Shown: positions 51,969 through 60,794, counted from the first letter of the stretch. The stretch: 64,000 bases of DNA from an uncultured Spirochaetaceae bacterium (GCA_944389505.1 CALXMP010000005.1:1-64000), one strand, 5' to 3'. The notes: a model not told the origin generated them from the sequence alone. Numbers and translations: made by a program.

Positions 51969-52889
51969 ATGATGGAACATGGACTGCAGGTCATAGGTGT
52001 TGGTCATAGTTGTCTCGATAGGCTCTGCATGATAGAGAACTATCCGAAAGAGGATGATTCAACGCATATAACATCGATTACTGTCCAGGGCGGCGGTGCT
52101 GTAGCGACTGCTCTTGCTGCGGCATCGAGGCTAGGTGTGAAATCTGGGTATATCGGAAATACTGGGACAGACTTCGTATCCGATGAGATCATCCGTCTTC
52201 TTGAAGCCGATGGTGTGTACACAGGTTATGTTTCAAGGCGTTCTGATGCATTTGGGCTTGAGTCATTCGTTATGGTTAATCCTGCAAACGGTTCTCGTAC
52301 TAAGTTTCCTGAAAGGGATGTCAATCCACCGATTGAATGGACTACAGAATTGAAAGACGCTATCAGAAATGCATCAATACTGCATCTTGATGGTACGAAT
52401 TGGGAAAATGCATATGAAGCAGCATCAATAGCTCGTGATTATGGTGTCATGGTTTCGCTGGATGGTTGTTCGATGCAGAGTGACAATACCCGGAACAGGA
52501 AGCTTGCATCCATGGCAGACTGCCTGATCATGAACAAGAAATATCCACTTCGTGTGACTGGGGTATCCGATTATGATGATGCGCTTCTTGAAATCTCTTC
52601 CTGGGGACCTGGGATTGTGATGTGCACACTTGGTGAGGATGGAGTTAAAGCCGTTATAGATGGGCAAGTAGAGTCTTTTCCTGCTTTCAAGATCAATGTT
52701 GTCGATACAACAGGAGCTGGCGATGTTTTCCATGGTGCTTTTATCGCGGGTCTGCTTGATGGAATGGATATACGTGAGAACATACGTTTTGCATCTGCGG
52801 TCGCAGCGCTGAAATGCACGAAAGCCGGAGGCAGGGCTGGAATTCCGGATAAGGAAAAAGCTCTGGCATTTATGAATGGGAATATGTAG
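51969..52889 (+). CDS. PfkB-family kinase (sugar-phosphate kinase candidate)
   Basis: A 306-residue ribokinase-fold kinase. GGGAVATALAAASRLG at the N-terminus and DTTGAGDVFHGAF at the C-terminus are the family motifs. The GGGAVATAL form differs from the fructokinase GGAPANV and is nearer to ketohexokinase and 6-phosphofructo-type kinases. Directly after the class II aldolase gene, so a 1- or 6-phosphate kinase feeding the aldolase is likely. The ribosome site is distant (GGGAGG at 51949-51954); coupling to the aldolase gene is possible. Confidence 0.88.
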   Translation: MMEHGLQVIGVGHSCLDRLCMIENYPKEDDSTHITSITVQGGGAVATALAAASRLGVKSGYIGNTGTDFVSDEIIRLLEADGVYTGYVSRRSDAFGLESFVMVNPANGSRTKFPERDVNPPIEWTTELKDAIRNASILHLDGTNWENAYEAASIARDYGVMVSLDGCSMQSDNTRNRKLASMADCLIMNKKYPLRVTGVSDYDDALLEISSWGPGIVMCTLGEDGVKAVIDGQVESFPAFKINVVDTTGAGDVFHGAFIAGLLDGMDIRENIRFASAVAALKCTKAGGRAGIPDKEKALAFMNGNM

Positions 52890-52921
52890 CCGGGAGGCTA
52901 TAGATAAAAAGGAGAGAAAAT

Positions 52922-53965
52922 ATGAGAAAAGTCCTGAGCATTGTACTTATTGCACTGCTTGCTATCACTGGGCTTGCTGCCAGTGGTGCTTCGGATTCTT
53001 CTGGTGAGGCCGGAAAGGGAGAGCTGTATATCTACACTACCGTCTCTGATACGCATTACGACCTTACTATGGCTGCTTTCAATGAGCTCTATCCTGATAT
53101 CACCGTGTATAGTACATATGGCGGAGCAGGTGAGTGCAAAGCTAGAATCCAGGCAGAGGCTGCAAATCCACAGGCCGATCTTATGTTCGGCGGTCTGCAG
53201 TATGCTGATCTTGACGCATACGGTCAGTATTTCGAGACATATGTATCAAAGAATGACGAACTGATGCTTGAGGAATACAGGAACACAAGCGGTAAGCTTA
53301 CATTCCATGATTCCCAGATTCCATGTCTCATTGTCAATGATGCTCTTGAAGCAGAGCTTGGCATAAAGGTCACTGGATGGGAATCGCTCCTTGATCCAGC
53401 TCTCAAGGGCAAGATTGTTACAGCTAATCCTACATCATCCTCTTCTGCATGGAATAACCTCCAGTGCATCCTTACCGATTTTGGCGGATGGGATAGCGAG
53501 GAAGCATGGGATTATATCGCCAAGCTGATGCAGAATGGTCTTGTTGTTGTAAGTTCTTCTTCAATCCCATCAAGAAGTACCTTCTCTGGAGAGTACGTTG
53601 TAGGTCTTACATATGAGCCTTCAGTTGTAAAGATGCTTGATGGTGGTCAGACAGGTGCTCACATGGTATTCCCGGAAGAGGGAACGACATCTGTTGGATT
53701 CGCTTCTGCAATCATCAAGGGCGCAAAGAATCTTGAGAATGCTAAGCTCTTCATGGATTTCCTTCAGAGCGATGCTGGTCAGCAGACATATCTTGATGCA
53801 GGTGCACGCCCAATAACAACCCACAAGATCGAGGGCGGCAGCCAGTACATGGTCGACCTTGATACTATCCTCGTGAAGGCTGCAGATACACAGGCTCTTG
53901 CGGATAACAAGGCTGCAATCTGCGATAGATGGAATGAGTACTGGGCAAAGTACGGCAATAACTGA
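52922..53965 (+). CDS. ABC transporter substrate-binding protein (AfuA/FbpA-like)
   Basis: A 347-residue periplasmic receptor of the type II-fold group that includes iron (FbpA), 2-aminoethylphosphonate and sugar-phosphate (AfuA) binders. The signal peptide ends GLAASGASDSS without a lipobox cysteine. The mature start ELYIYTTVSDTHYDLTMAAF and the later KGAKNLENAKLFMDFL are typical. The tyrosine pair needed for iron binding in FbpA is not evident. The neighbouring aldolase and kinase make a sugar phosphate the best guess. AAAAGGAG precedes the ATG and a hairpin follows the gene. Confidence 0.9.
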   Translation: MRKVLSIVLIALLAITGLAASGASDSSGEAGKGELYIYTTVSDTHYDLTMAAFNELYPDITVYSTYGGAGECKARIQAEAANPQADLMFGGLQYADLDAYGQYFETYVSKNDELMLEEYRNTSGKLTFHDSQIPCLIVNDALEAELGIKVTGWESLLDPALKGKIVTANPTSSSSAWNNLQCILTDFGGWDSEEAWDYIAKLMQNGLVVVSSSSIPSRSTFSGEYVVGLTYEPSVVKMLDGGQTGAHMVFPEEGTTSVGFASAIIKGAKNLENAKLFMDFLQSDAGQQTYLDAGARPITTHKIEGGSQYMVDLDTILVKAADTQALADNKAAICDRWNEYWAKYGNN

Positions 53966-53980
53966 TTGATTATGGTCTAA

Positions 53981-54006
53981 GGGTTCTGCCGGAGACGGCA
54001 GAATCC
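53981..54006 (+). other. Intercistronic hairpin after the binding-protein gene
   Basis: GGGTTCTGCC and GGCAGAATCC form a 10-pair stem (one G-T) around a 6-nt loop. The absence of a T tract and the operon context suggest mRNA protection or partial termination. Confidence 0.75.
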
Positions 54007-54028
54007 TTCAATGATGAGGGTGAGAGCT

Positions 54029-55111
54029 ATGAATGTAGGCATAAAGATAGAGCACGCGGTAAAAAAATACGGGAATTTCACAGCTATCCCGGATCTCTCT
54101 CTGGATATCAGGAGCGGAGAGTTCTTTACGCTTCTTGGCCCTTCCGGATGCGGTAAAACCACATTGCTCAGAATGATTGCGGGTTTCAATTCAATTGAGG
54201 GTGGTGATTTCTATTTCGGAGATAGAAGGATTAACGATCTTGATCCTGCAAAAAGGAATATCGGAATGGTTTTCCAGAATTATGCGATATTCCCGCATCT
54301 GACAGTAAGAAAGAATGTCGAGTTTGGCCTTAAGAACAGGAAGCTTCCGAAAGATGAGATCCACAGTAAAGCAGATAAATTCATGGAGCTGATGAAGATC
54401 AGTGAATATGCAGGCAGACTTCCTGAAAAGCTTTCCGGTGGTCAGCAGCAGCGTGTTGCTCTCGCCAGAGCTCTTGCTATTGAGCCTGATGTCCTCCTGA
54501 TGGATGAACCGCTATCAAACCTTGATGCGAAGCTAAGGGTCGAGATGCGTACAGTCATCAAGGATATACAGAACAGGCTTGGAATCACGACAGTATATGT
54601 GACACATGACCAGGAAGAGGCCATGGCTGTTTCCGATCGCATAGCTGTCATGTCTGAAGGTGTGATACAGCAGATTGGAACACCTAAAGCTCTTTATCAG
54701 AGGCCAGTAAACCGTTTTGTAGCAACGTTCATCGGCCGGTCGAATGTCATGCCTGCGAAAATCTATGTCGATGGAAATGAGAAGGGCATAAGCTTTGATG
54801 AGGGATATAGGCAGCCGATGGATAATCTCATCGATGTCACCGATGGACAGAATGTCATTGTCTCTGTGCGTCCGGAGGAGCTTCTTATCAGGACAGATGG
54901 CAATGGTATGAAAGCAAAGGTTGTCTATAGTACATTCCTCGGCCTCAATACGCACTATATGGTAGAGTTCGGGGATGGAGTCAGAGCTGAGATAATACAG
55001 GAATCCCAGATTGATGACATCATTGAGAATGGTTCGATGATCAACCTTGTTGTAAATCCTGAGAAGATCAACGTCTTTACTGAAGACGGACGGAAGTCTG
55101 TAGTGAAATAG
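54029..55111 (+). CDS. ABC transporter ATP-binding protein (AfuC/FbpC/PotA-like)
   Basis: A 360-residue ATPase with Walker A GPSGCGKTTLL, Q-loop MVFQNYAIFPHLT, signature LSGGQQQR, Walker B VLLMDEPLSNLD, H-loop VTHD and a C-terminal TOBE domain (from about residue 280). ATG 54029 follows GAGGGTGAG; upstream ATGs at 54011 and 54014 are less likely. It is the middle gene of the binding protein-ATPase-permease unit. Confidence 0.93.
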   Translation: MNVGIKIEHAVKKYGNFTAIPDLSLDIRSGEFFTLLGPSGCGKTTLLRMIAGFNSIEGGDFYFGDRRINDLDPAKRNIGMVFQNYAIFPHLTVRKNVEFGLKNRKLPKDEIHSKADKFMELMKISEYAGRLPEKLSGGQQQRVALARALAIEPDVLLMDEPLSNLDAKLRVEMRTVIKDIQNRLGITTVYVTHDQEEAMAVSDRIAVMSEGVIQQIGTPKALYQRPVNRFVATFIGRSNVMPAKIYVDGNEKGISFDEGYRQPMDNLIDVTDGQNVIVSVRPEELLIRTDGNGMKAKVVYSTFLGLNTHYMVEFGDGVRAEIIQESQIDDIIENGSMINLVVNPEKINVFTEDGRKSVVK

Positions 55112-55121
55112 GAGGATTCGG

Positions 55122-56783
55122 ATGGAAAAGAAGAAATCCTTCAATTTCTGGGTTATAGCCAGTCTTGTAGTGCTTGCCCTTTACCTCCTATTCATGGTTT
55201 ATCCGCTTGTAAAGCTTGTATCCCGGTCCGTTGTGGATGCTGATTCAGGTGGATTCTCCATGCGTTACTTCAAGCAGTTTTTCTCAACCCCGTATTACTC
55301 GGGTACGATGATCAACAGCTTCAAGGTTGCGATTGCAGTTTCTGTGACATCGACTTTGATAGGTATTCCATTGGCCTATCTGTATAACATGTATAAGGTC
55401 CGGGGAAGAAAAGCCCTGCAGATGCTGATAATCCTCAGTTCGATGTCAGCACCATTCTTAGGTGCATATGCATGGATTATGCTTCTTGGAAGATCTGGTG
55501 TTATAACTAAGTTCTTCGAAGCAGCATTCGGTGTGACAATACCGAGCATCTATGGTTTCAAAGGCATTGTGCTTGCCCTTACTATGAAGATGTACCCTAT
55601 GGTATTCCTTTATGTAAGCGGGGCACTCAAGACGATGGACAATTCCCTTATGGAAGCTTCTGCGAATATGGGATGCGACGGGCTGAAAAGGGTATTCAAG
55701 GTTGTCCTCCCACTCTGTATGCCTTCGATTCTCGCTGCAGTACTTATGGTATTCATGAGATCAATGGCGGATTTCGGTACTCCTCTCATGATAGGTGAAG
55801 GATATTCGACATTCCCTGTTCTCATCTACAACTCATATGTAGGCGAGGTTGGAACGAATCAGAATTTTGCAGCGGCCATAAGTGTCATTGCCATACTTCT
55901 GACGATGATGTTCTTCCTTCTTCAGAAAGCTGTTTCAAGCAGATATCGTTTCAGCATGAGCACGATGCGGCACAATATAGAGAAAAAGCAGGCACGCCTC
56001 TTACCATCGATGCTTATCCATATCTTCTCCTATGGTGTTGTTGCTGTATCACTCCTTCCTCAGGCTTATCTTGTCTACCTTTCTTTCAGGAAGACAGGCG
56101 TAGGCGGTGTTGTATTCATGCCAGGCTACAGCCTTGAAAGCTATCAGGAAGTCTTCCGGAAGATGGGCAACGTAATCTGGAATACTCTAAGGATCTGCGG
56201 TACCTCGCTCGTCCTGATAATCGTATTGGCTATACTTATTGCTTATCTTGTCGTAAGACGGAGAAATGCGGTGAACGGGATTATAGATGCACTATCAATG
56301 GTTCCTTATGTTATTCCGGGATCAGTTGTCGGTATTGCTTTGATAATCTCATTCAATAACAGGTATATTCCGCTTGTCGGAACTGCAGCAATCATGGTTG
56401 TCTCGATGTGCATAAGGAGAATACCTTATACAATCAGGAGCTCGGTTGCTATTCTTGGGCAGATTCCTATTACGATTGATGAAGCTGCGGAGTCCCTGGG
56501 AGCTGGAAGGATAAAGACTCTTTGCACTATCACTGTTCCGATGATGCTAAGCGGAATCTTCTCCGGTGCAATCATGAGCTGGGTTACGCTCATAACCGAG
56601 CTTTCCTCTTCGATATTGCTTTATTCCTATAAGACGCAGACTCTGAATGTTGCTATATACTCTGCTGTGTCCAAGGGGACAGATGGAAGGGCATGCGCAT
56701 TGTCGACCATACTTATGATTTTCACAGTGGTGTCGCTCCTGCTCTTCAATAAGTTCTCGAAGGATGGCGAGATAATGATGTGA
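55122..56783 (+). CDS. ABC transporter permease, fused two-domain type (AfuB/FbpB-like)
   Basis: A 553-residue inner-membrane protein with about 12 helices, made of two homologous permease halves (about residues 1-275 and 290-553). Each half has an EAA loop: MEASANMGCDGLKRVFKVVLPL and DEAAESLGAGRIKTLCTITVPM. This fused form is characteristic of FbpB, AfuB and PhnU-type transporters. Overlap-free, 10 nt after the ATPase gene with AGGAGG at 55111. Terminator follows at 56863. Confidence 0.93.
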   Translation: MEKKKSFNFWVIASLVVLALYLLFMVYPLVKLVSRSVVDADSGGFSMRYFKQFFSTPYYSGTMINSFKVAIAVSVTSTLIGIPLAYLYNMYKVRGRKALQMLIILSSMSAPFLGAYAWIMLLGRSGVITKFFEAAFGVTIPSIYGFKGIVLALTMKMYPMVFLYVSGALKTMDNSLMEASANMGCDGLKRVFKVVLPLCMPSILAAVLMVFMRSMADFGTPLMIGEGYSTFPVLIYNSYVGEVGTNQNFAAAISVIAILLTMMFFLLQKAVSSRYRFSMSTMRHNIEKKQARLLPSMLIHIFSYGVVAVSLLPQAYLVYLSFRKTGVGGVVFMPGYSLESYQEVFRKMGNVIWNTLRICGTSLVLIIVLAILIAYLVVRRRNAVNGIIDALSMVPYVIPGSVVGIALIISFNNRYIPLVGTAAIMVVSMCIRRIPYTIRSSVAILGQIPITIDEAAESLGAGRIKTLCTITVPMMLSGIFSGAIMSWVTLITELSSSILLYSYKTQTLNVAIYSAVSKGTDGRACALSTILMIFTVVSLLLFNKFSKDGEIMM

Positions 56784-56862
56784 AACAAATGGATAGCTTT
56801 ACCTATTCACTATGTCTCATGAAATTATCTTTGGAAATCAACAGTATTCACTAATTAATTAC

Positions 56863-56890
56863 AGAGCAGGACCTGGTCCTGCTTTGTACT
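56863..56890 (+). terminator. Terminator of the aldolase-kinase-transporter operon
   Basis: AGAGCAGGAC and GTCCTGCTTT, up to 10 pairs around a CTG loop, then TTTGTACTTTT. Confidence 0.78.
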
Positions 56891-56942
56891 TTTAAATTTC
56901 AGGACAATCCATAAAGTGCTATGAATTATCCGCGTCATATCA

Positions 56943-57239
56943 TTAGAGCGGGCAACCGTTAGATCGGGCCCATCTGATTACATTATCGAGACGCTGCTGA
57001 TATCCCTTGCCGCCTTTCTTCAACCATTCGAGATTATCTTCTGAGATTGCCGTATAGATTTTTTTCTTAGGAACTTTCACTGCATAATGGAACACCGCAT
57101 CGGAGAAATCCACCTCGGGGATATCTTTTGTATTGATATCCTTCTCCTTCATCTTACCAATAGCTTCAAGTTCCTTCTTCTGGGCTTCTGTCAGAGGCGG
57201 AAAATCAATCTGCCTGTAGGCTCTTTCTGTGTTTCTCAT
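56943..57239 (-). CDS. brnA: BrnA-family antitoxin
   Basis: A 98-residue antitoxin. The C-terminal part, ISEDNLEWLKKGGKGYQQRLDNVIRWARS, is the short ribbon-helix-helix-like domain used by BrnA to bind DNA and dimerise; the N-terminal part wraps the toxin. The start lies 35 nt inside the end of brnT, so the two are translationally coupled. BrnA binding of the operator upstream of brnT would repress both. Confidence 0.85.
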   Translation of the reverse strand: MRNTERAYRQIDFPPLTEAQKKELEAIGKMKEKDINTKDIPEVDFSDAVFHYAVKVPKKKIYTAISEDNLEWLKKGGKGYQQRLDNVIRWARSNGCPL

Positions 57240-57513
57240 ATTCCCTTACCTCCTTGGCCGTAGCCTTTCGCGCGGATATTATCCTTGTCTTTCCATTACA
57301 ATCTGTAAAGCATATGAATGTAATAAGATATTCCTTTATCTTTCCGATTCCTATATATCTATCTTCTTCGACGGAATGGGCGGAATCATATTTTTCTAGA
57401 AGGAAAGGATCATTAAAGACTCGTACTGCCGTCTGAAAGCTGATTCTATGCACCTTGATATTTCTCTGGTTCTTCTCCTCATCCCATTCGAATCCATAGT
57501 ACTCTACATCCAT
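57205..57513 (-). CDS. brnT: BrnT-family toxin (RelE-like ribonuclease)
   Basis: A 102-residue RelE-fold toxin that cleaves RNA when BrnA is lost. FEWDEEKNQRN at the start, HRISFQTAVRVFNDP, then EEDRYIGIGKI and RIISARKATAKEVREYE carry the family's basic and catalytic residues (Arg/Lys and Glu in the C-terminal helix). AGGATG precedes the ATG. Toxin-first order matches known brnTA modules. All expected motifs are present, so it is probably active. Confidence 0.9.
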   Translation of the reverse strand: MDVEYYGFEWDEEKNQRNIKVHRISFQTAVRVFNDPFLLEKYDSAHSVEEDRYIGIGKIKEYLITFICFTDCNGKTRIISARKATAKEVREYEKHRKSLQAD

Positions 57514-57528
57514 TGTTTCATCCTGTTT

Positions 57529-57558
57529 GTATTATATATTAATAATATATATAGTCAA
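57529..57558 (-). promoter_or_regulatory. brnTA promoter with palindromic operator
   Basis: On the minus strand TTGACT (57558-57553), 18 nt, TAATAC (57534-57529). The spacer is filled by a palindrome, TATATATTA, A, TAATATATA (57533-57551). This is the standard autoregulation layout for type II toxin-antitoxin genes. Confidence 0.75.
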
Positions 57559-57742
57559 TATATAATTTTCTTTGGCTCTATTGGAGTCTATTGCAAAAGT
57601 ATCTATCCTCCCATTCGGAATATAAACTCCAATGATATTCCCTGTTATGGATTCTCCTCAGAATCGATGTTTCCAACATGATTAATGGTTGCTGTTGATT
57701 ATTTTGATAGACCATTGTACCAATATGTTAGAATCCTAAAGA

Positions 57743-58318
57743 ATGAATGTTCCTATGTTTGAAACGGAGCATCTTATACTCAGAAGGTTCACTGCGTGTG
57801 ATCTGCATGCGCTGTATCTGATCTATAGTGACAAGGAAGTTAATCGATTTCTTCCATGGTTTCCTGCTGAGAATATTGATGATGCGAAGTCTATTTTTGA
57901 TAGCCGATATGCTGATCCTTCAGCATTTGCCTATGCTGTCTGCCTGAAGGCTGATGATTACCCCATAGGTTATGTGAATATCGGCAATGAAGAGCCATAT
58001 GACCTTGGATATGGATTGCGGAAGGAATTCTGGCATAGAGGCATCATGACAGAAGCAGTTTCTGCCGCTGTGGAGTGTGCCAGGAAATGCGGCATCCCGT
58101 ATCTGACAGCAACCCATGACAGAAATAATCCACGGAGCGGCGGGGTAATGCAGAATATAGGTATGCGGTATGAATATTCTTACGAAGAGCAATGGCAGCC
58201 TAAGGATTTCTCTGTTGTTTTCAGGATGTATCAGCTGAATTTCTCAGTGCCTGAGGATTATGTATACAAGGGGTACAGGGATAATTCTTCCGTGCATTTC
58301 ATCGAATCGGTCAGATGA
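57743..58318 (+). CDS. GNAT-family N-acetyltransferase (RimJ/RimL-like)
   Basis: A 191-residue acetyl-CoA transferase. The start ETEHLILRRFTACDLHALY and the core GYGLRKEFWHRGIMTEAVSA, which contains the acetyl-CoA loop, are typical of RimJ/RimL-type enzymes. NNPRSGGVMQNIGMRYE is the standard motif B. There is no ribosome site; TTGATA (57704), 19 nt, TAGAAT (57729-57734) lies 8 nt before the ATG. An in-frame ATG at 57755 is an alternative. The substrate is unknown. Its end overlaps the convergent FUSC gene by 8 bases. Confidence 0.87.
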   Translation: MNVPMFETEHLILRRFTACDLHALYLIYSDKEVNRFLPWFPAENIDDAKSIFDSRYADPSAFAYAVCLKADDYPIGYVNIGNEEPYDLGYGLRKEFWHRGIMTEAVSAAVECARKCGIPYLTATHDRNNPRSGGVMQNIGMRYEYSYEEQWQPKDFSVVFRMYQLNFSVPEDYVYKGYRDNSSVHFIESVR

Positions 58319-60221
58319 ATGGGATGTATGCTTTGTAATCAAGCAGCTTCTCCGCATTTCTGAGATAATCCCTTATGACAAGAGCGATGTCGTTGTACTG
58401 GAGCTTTATCTCCTTATATAGGGCAGGGAAGTCCTCCTGTCTTATGATTGGGTAGAAATCCTTCTGAATTGCAGTTATTAGGTGGATTATCTGCTCCGTC
58501 TCATTGCTCTGAATGCTCTTGATGCGTACGAGATAATGTATCTGCTCTAGCTCTGCGAACATGTGCCAGAGGATTATAAGGGCATTCTCGAGTTCCTTAT
58601 ATGATTCATCATCAGGATGTTTTCTTATGTATGTTGCGGCATCCTCATAATACATATGGAAGTCCGTGAGGATATCCGTGGAGACGGAGAGATCGGTTTC
58701 CGAGATAAGGCCTCTTCTGATTATATTCCAATAGCTGTTATGCAGTTTGAAGAGAGCCTTTATGCTGTACCTGAACTGCGAGGACTGTCTTATAGGGAAG
58801 AAGAATCTGTTGACTATGAAGACAATCAGGAATGCGATGGCAAGATACAGCAGCCTCAGCGATATGGCTGTCGTTTCTCCAAGTGTCATCAGAGCAAGCG
58901 TAAGCGTATAGCATGTATGGAACGCAGGATGGTACCAGGTTCCTGGTATGGAGCAGTACATCAGGGATATCATAACGAGGGCGAAGGTTATCTCGCCTCC
59001 GACGCCTGGCAGGAATGGATAGATCAGATATTCAGTCAGGCATCCTATGAACGTACCAAGCGGATTCGTCCTCATATGGTAGCTGCTATCCTCTGAGCTT
59101 GGCTGCAGCAGCAGGAACGCATTGAGCGGTATCCAGTACGAATGCGTCATCGGTATGAGGTAGTTTGCAATGCCGCTTAAAGCCATCACAATTGCAAGCC
59201 TGAGCGCGAACCGCATCTCAAATGATTCATTCGTGAAGCGTATTGCAATCTCATGCCCTATGTTTTTCCAGTTTATTCTCTTCCTGCCGGAATCATGGGA
59301 TTCCTCCATTACATTGAGCATGTAGTCGACCATATGGAGGATACTCCTTATGAATATCCTGATATGTCCCTCAGGAAGCCTCATTGTATCCAGAAGATAC
59401 TGTGCATGGTCGATACGTTCGCTCTGCCAGGCTGTGCCGATTGATTTGGATGTCTCATGCAGGAAATCCGAGAGCTTCCTCAGTTCCGCTATATGCATTG
59501 CATCGAGTTCATCCTGCCAGTCATCGCCGGAAATCATGTAGGAGAAACGCTGAAGCAGTGTCGACATGATATTCTCTATCTGCGTGTCTTCCGAGCTAAG
59601 GGCAGAGAAGCTCTTCCTGTTTCCTGAGATCCTGTATGTCAATGTCCAGAAGCGCACCTTGAGCTCTTTGATTCTTTCCGGGTCAATCATGAGCTTCGTA
59701 AGCTCTGAAAGCTCTGAAAGAAGCTCCTGTATTGATATCTTCTCTGCCTTCCTTCCCTTTGCATGTTTTCTGATGAAGAACAGTATTGCAGCCATGTATG
59801 CAGTCAATAACCACAGTGAGAGCAGCATGAATATGAATTCATTCTGGTTTCTTGGAGGTACGAACGACATGTATACGAACAGCAGCATGTACGTGTAGTA
59901 GCCTTTAGGATTGAACTGCGAGCTCTGTGTGAATACAAGTACGAACGGCACCAGGATATTGAGTATTGTGACAATCCATACATTCAGAGATCCGAGCGAT
60001 GCAAGGAAAAGCAGAAGTGTTTCATGGAAGATCAGAATGGAGTAACTGGTTGATGATTTCCTGCGCTCTGCATTGAAGAATGCAGCCATAGGTGGAACGG
60101 CTACAACGTAATGCAATCCAAACAGGAGATAGAGAAGGAAGAATGATGATATGAAGAAAAGGATAACAGGCAAGGCATTTATGAATAATGCAGTGAGTTT
60201 CTCTTTTCTTATCCTTCTCAT
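58311..60221 (-). CDS. FUSC-family membrane protein (aromatic-acid exporter-like)
   Basis: A 636-residue protein with two groups of hydrophobic helices (about residues 10-165 and 330-480) separated by, and followed by, soluble helical regions. This is the YccS/FUSC layout. FALRLAIVMALSGIANYL and HSYWIPLNAFLLLQPS are the second, better conserved membrane motif. Relatives export aromatic carboxylic acids or are of unknown function. GAGGGA precedes the start. The gene is single. Confidence 0.88.
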   Translation of the reverse strand: MRRIRKEKLTALFINALPVILFFISSFFLLYLLFGLHYVVAVPPMAAFFNAERRKSSTSYSILIFHETLLLFLASLGSLNVWIVTILNILVPFVLVFTQSSQFNPKGYYTYMLLFVYMSFVPPRNQNEFIFMLLSLWLLTAYMAAILFFIRKHAKGRKAEKISIQELLSELSELTKLMIDPERIKELKVRFWTLTYRISGNRKSFSALSSEDTQIENIMSTLLQRFSYMISGDDWQDELDAMHIAELRKLSDFLHETSKSIGTAWQSERIDHAQYLLDTMRLPEGHIRIFIRSILHMVDYMLNVMEESHDSGRKRINWKNIGHEIAIRFTNESFEMRFALRLAIVMALSGIANYLIPMTHSYWIPLNAFLLLQPSSEDSSYHMRTNPLGTFIGCLTEYLIYPFLPGVGGEITFALVMISLMYCSIPGTWYHPAFHTCYTLTLALMTLGETTAISLRLLYLAIAFLIVFIVNRFFFPIRQSSQFRYSIKALFKLHNSYWNIIRRGLISETDLSVSTDILTDFHMYYEDAATYIRKHPDDESYKELENALIILWHMFAELEQIHYLVRIKSIQSNETEQIIHLITAIQKDFYPIIRQEDFPALYKEIKLQYNDIALVIRDYLRNAEKLLDYKAYIPFI

Positions 60222-60391
60222 TTATTCCCTCTGAGGAATTTTAGCATAAGTTCATGACTTTCCACCCTGTGCTGATGTCGGAAAAAGGAAAATATATTAT
60301 CAATTATGCTATGCATGTTTCTTTTATGCAGTTTTGCAATGGCTCAGCAAATTACCAATTTGTAGTAATATCTGTGCAAAAGGAGTTGGGA

Positions 60392-60673
60392 ATGTCTCAG
60401 ACCACATACAGTATCCGGATAGACAGTGATCTTAAGAAGGACTTTGATGCTATCTGTAAGGATCTCGGCATGTCTCCGGCTACAGCTATAAATGAGTTTG
60501 TGAAAGCTGTTGTAAGGGAAAGACGGATTCCCCTTGAGATCCTCTTCGATAATAAAGGAGGCGAAGCCTTAAGAATACTTCGTGCAACAGCAAAGAAGAA
60601 CGGGATACAGGATATGAGCCTTGATGAGATCAATGAAGAGATAAGAAAGGCTAGGGAAGGAATAGGGGACTGA
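60392..60673 (+). CDS. RelB/DinJ-family antitoxin without partner toxin
   Basis: A 93-residue antitoxin. The N-terminal ribbon-helix-helix is TTYSIRIDSDLKKDFDAICKDLGMSPATAINEF and the C-terminal half is the toxin-binding extension. AAGGAG (60380-60385) lies 6 nt before ATG 60392; the frame is open further upstream but without a ribosome site. No RelE/YafQ gene lies within the 140 bp that separate it from the decarboxylase terminator, nor upstream, so it is an orphan or acts in trans. Confidence 0.85.
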   Translation: MSQTTYSIRIDSDLKKDFDAICKDLGMSPATAINEFVKAVVRERRIPLEILFDNKGGEALRILRATAKKNGIQDMSLDEINEEIRKAREGIGD

Positions 60674-60765
60674 TTAAAGGGTAGTAATGGATACCCTGTT
60701 ATCATTGATTGCATATTGAAGATTTGGATCAAATCCTAATGTAATTGGTCATCGAAGAGTTGCAA

Positions 60766-60794
60766 TGGAAAAGGCCGCCCAAATGAGCGGCCTT
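60766..60794 (-). terminator. Terminator after oadB
   Basis: On the minus strand AAGGCCGC, an 8-nt loop and GCGGCCTT form a perfect 8-bp stem, followed by TTCC. It lies just after the oadB stop. Confidence 0.8.

Noticed and set aside
57448-57681. 77-codon plus-strand frame opposite brnT
   Set aside because: It is antisense to brnT and its promoter; its hydrophobic look comes from the AT-rich operator.
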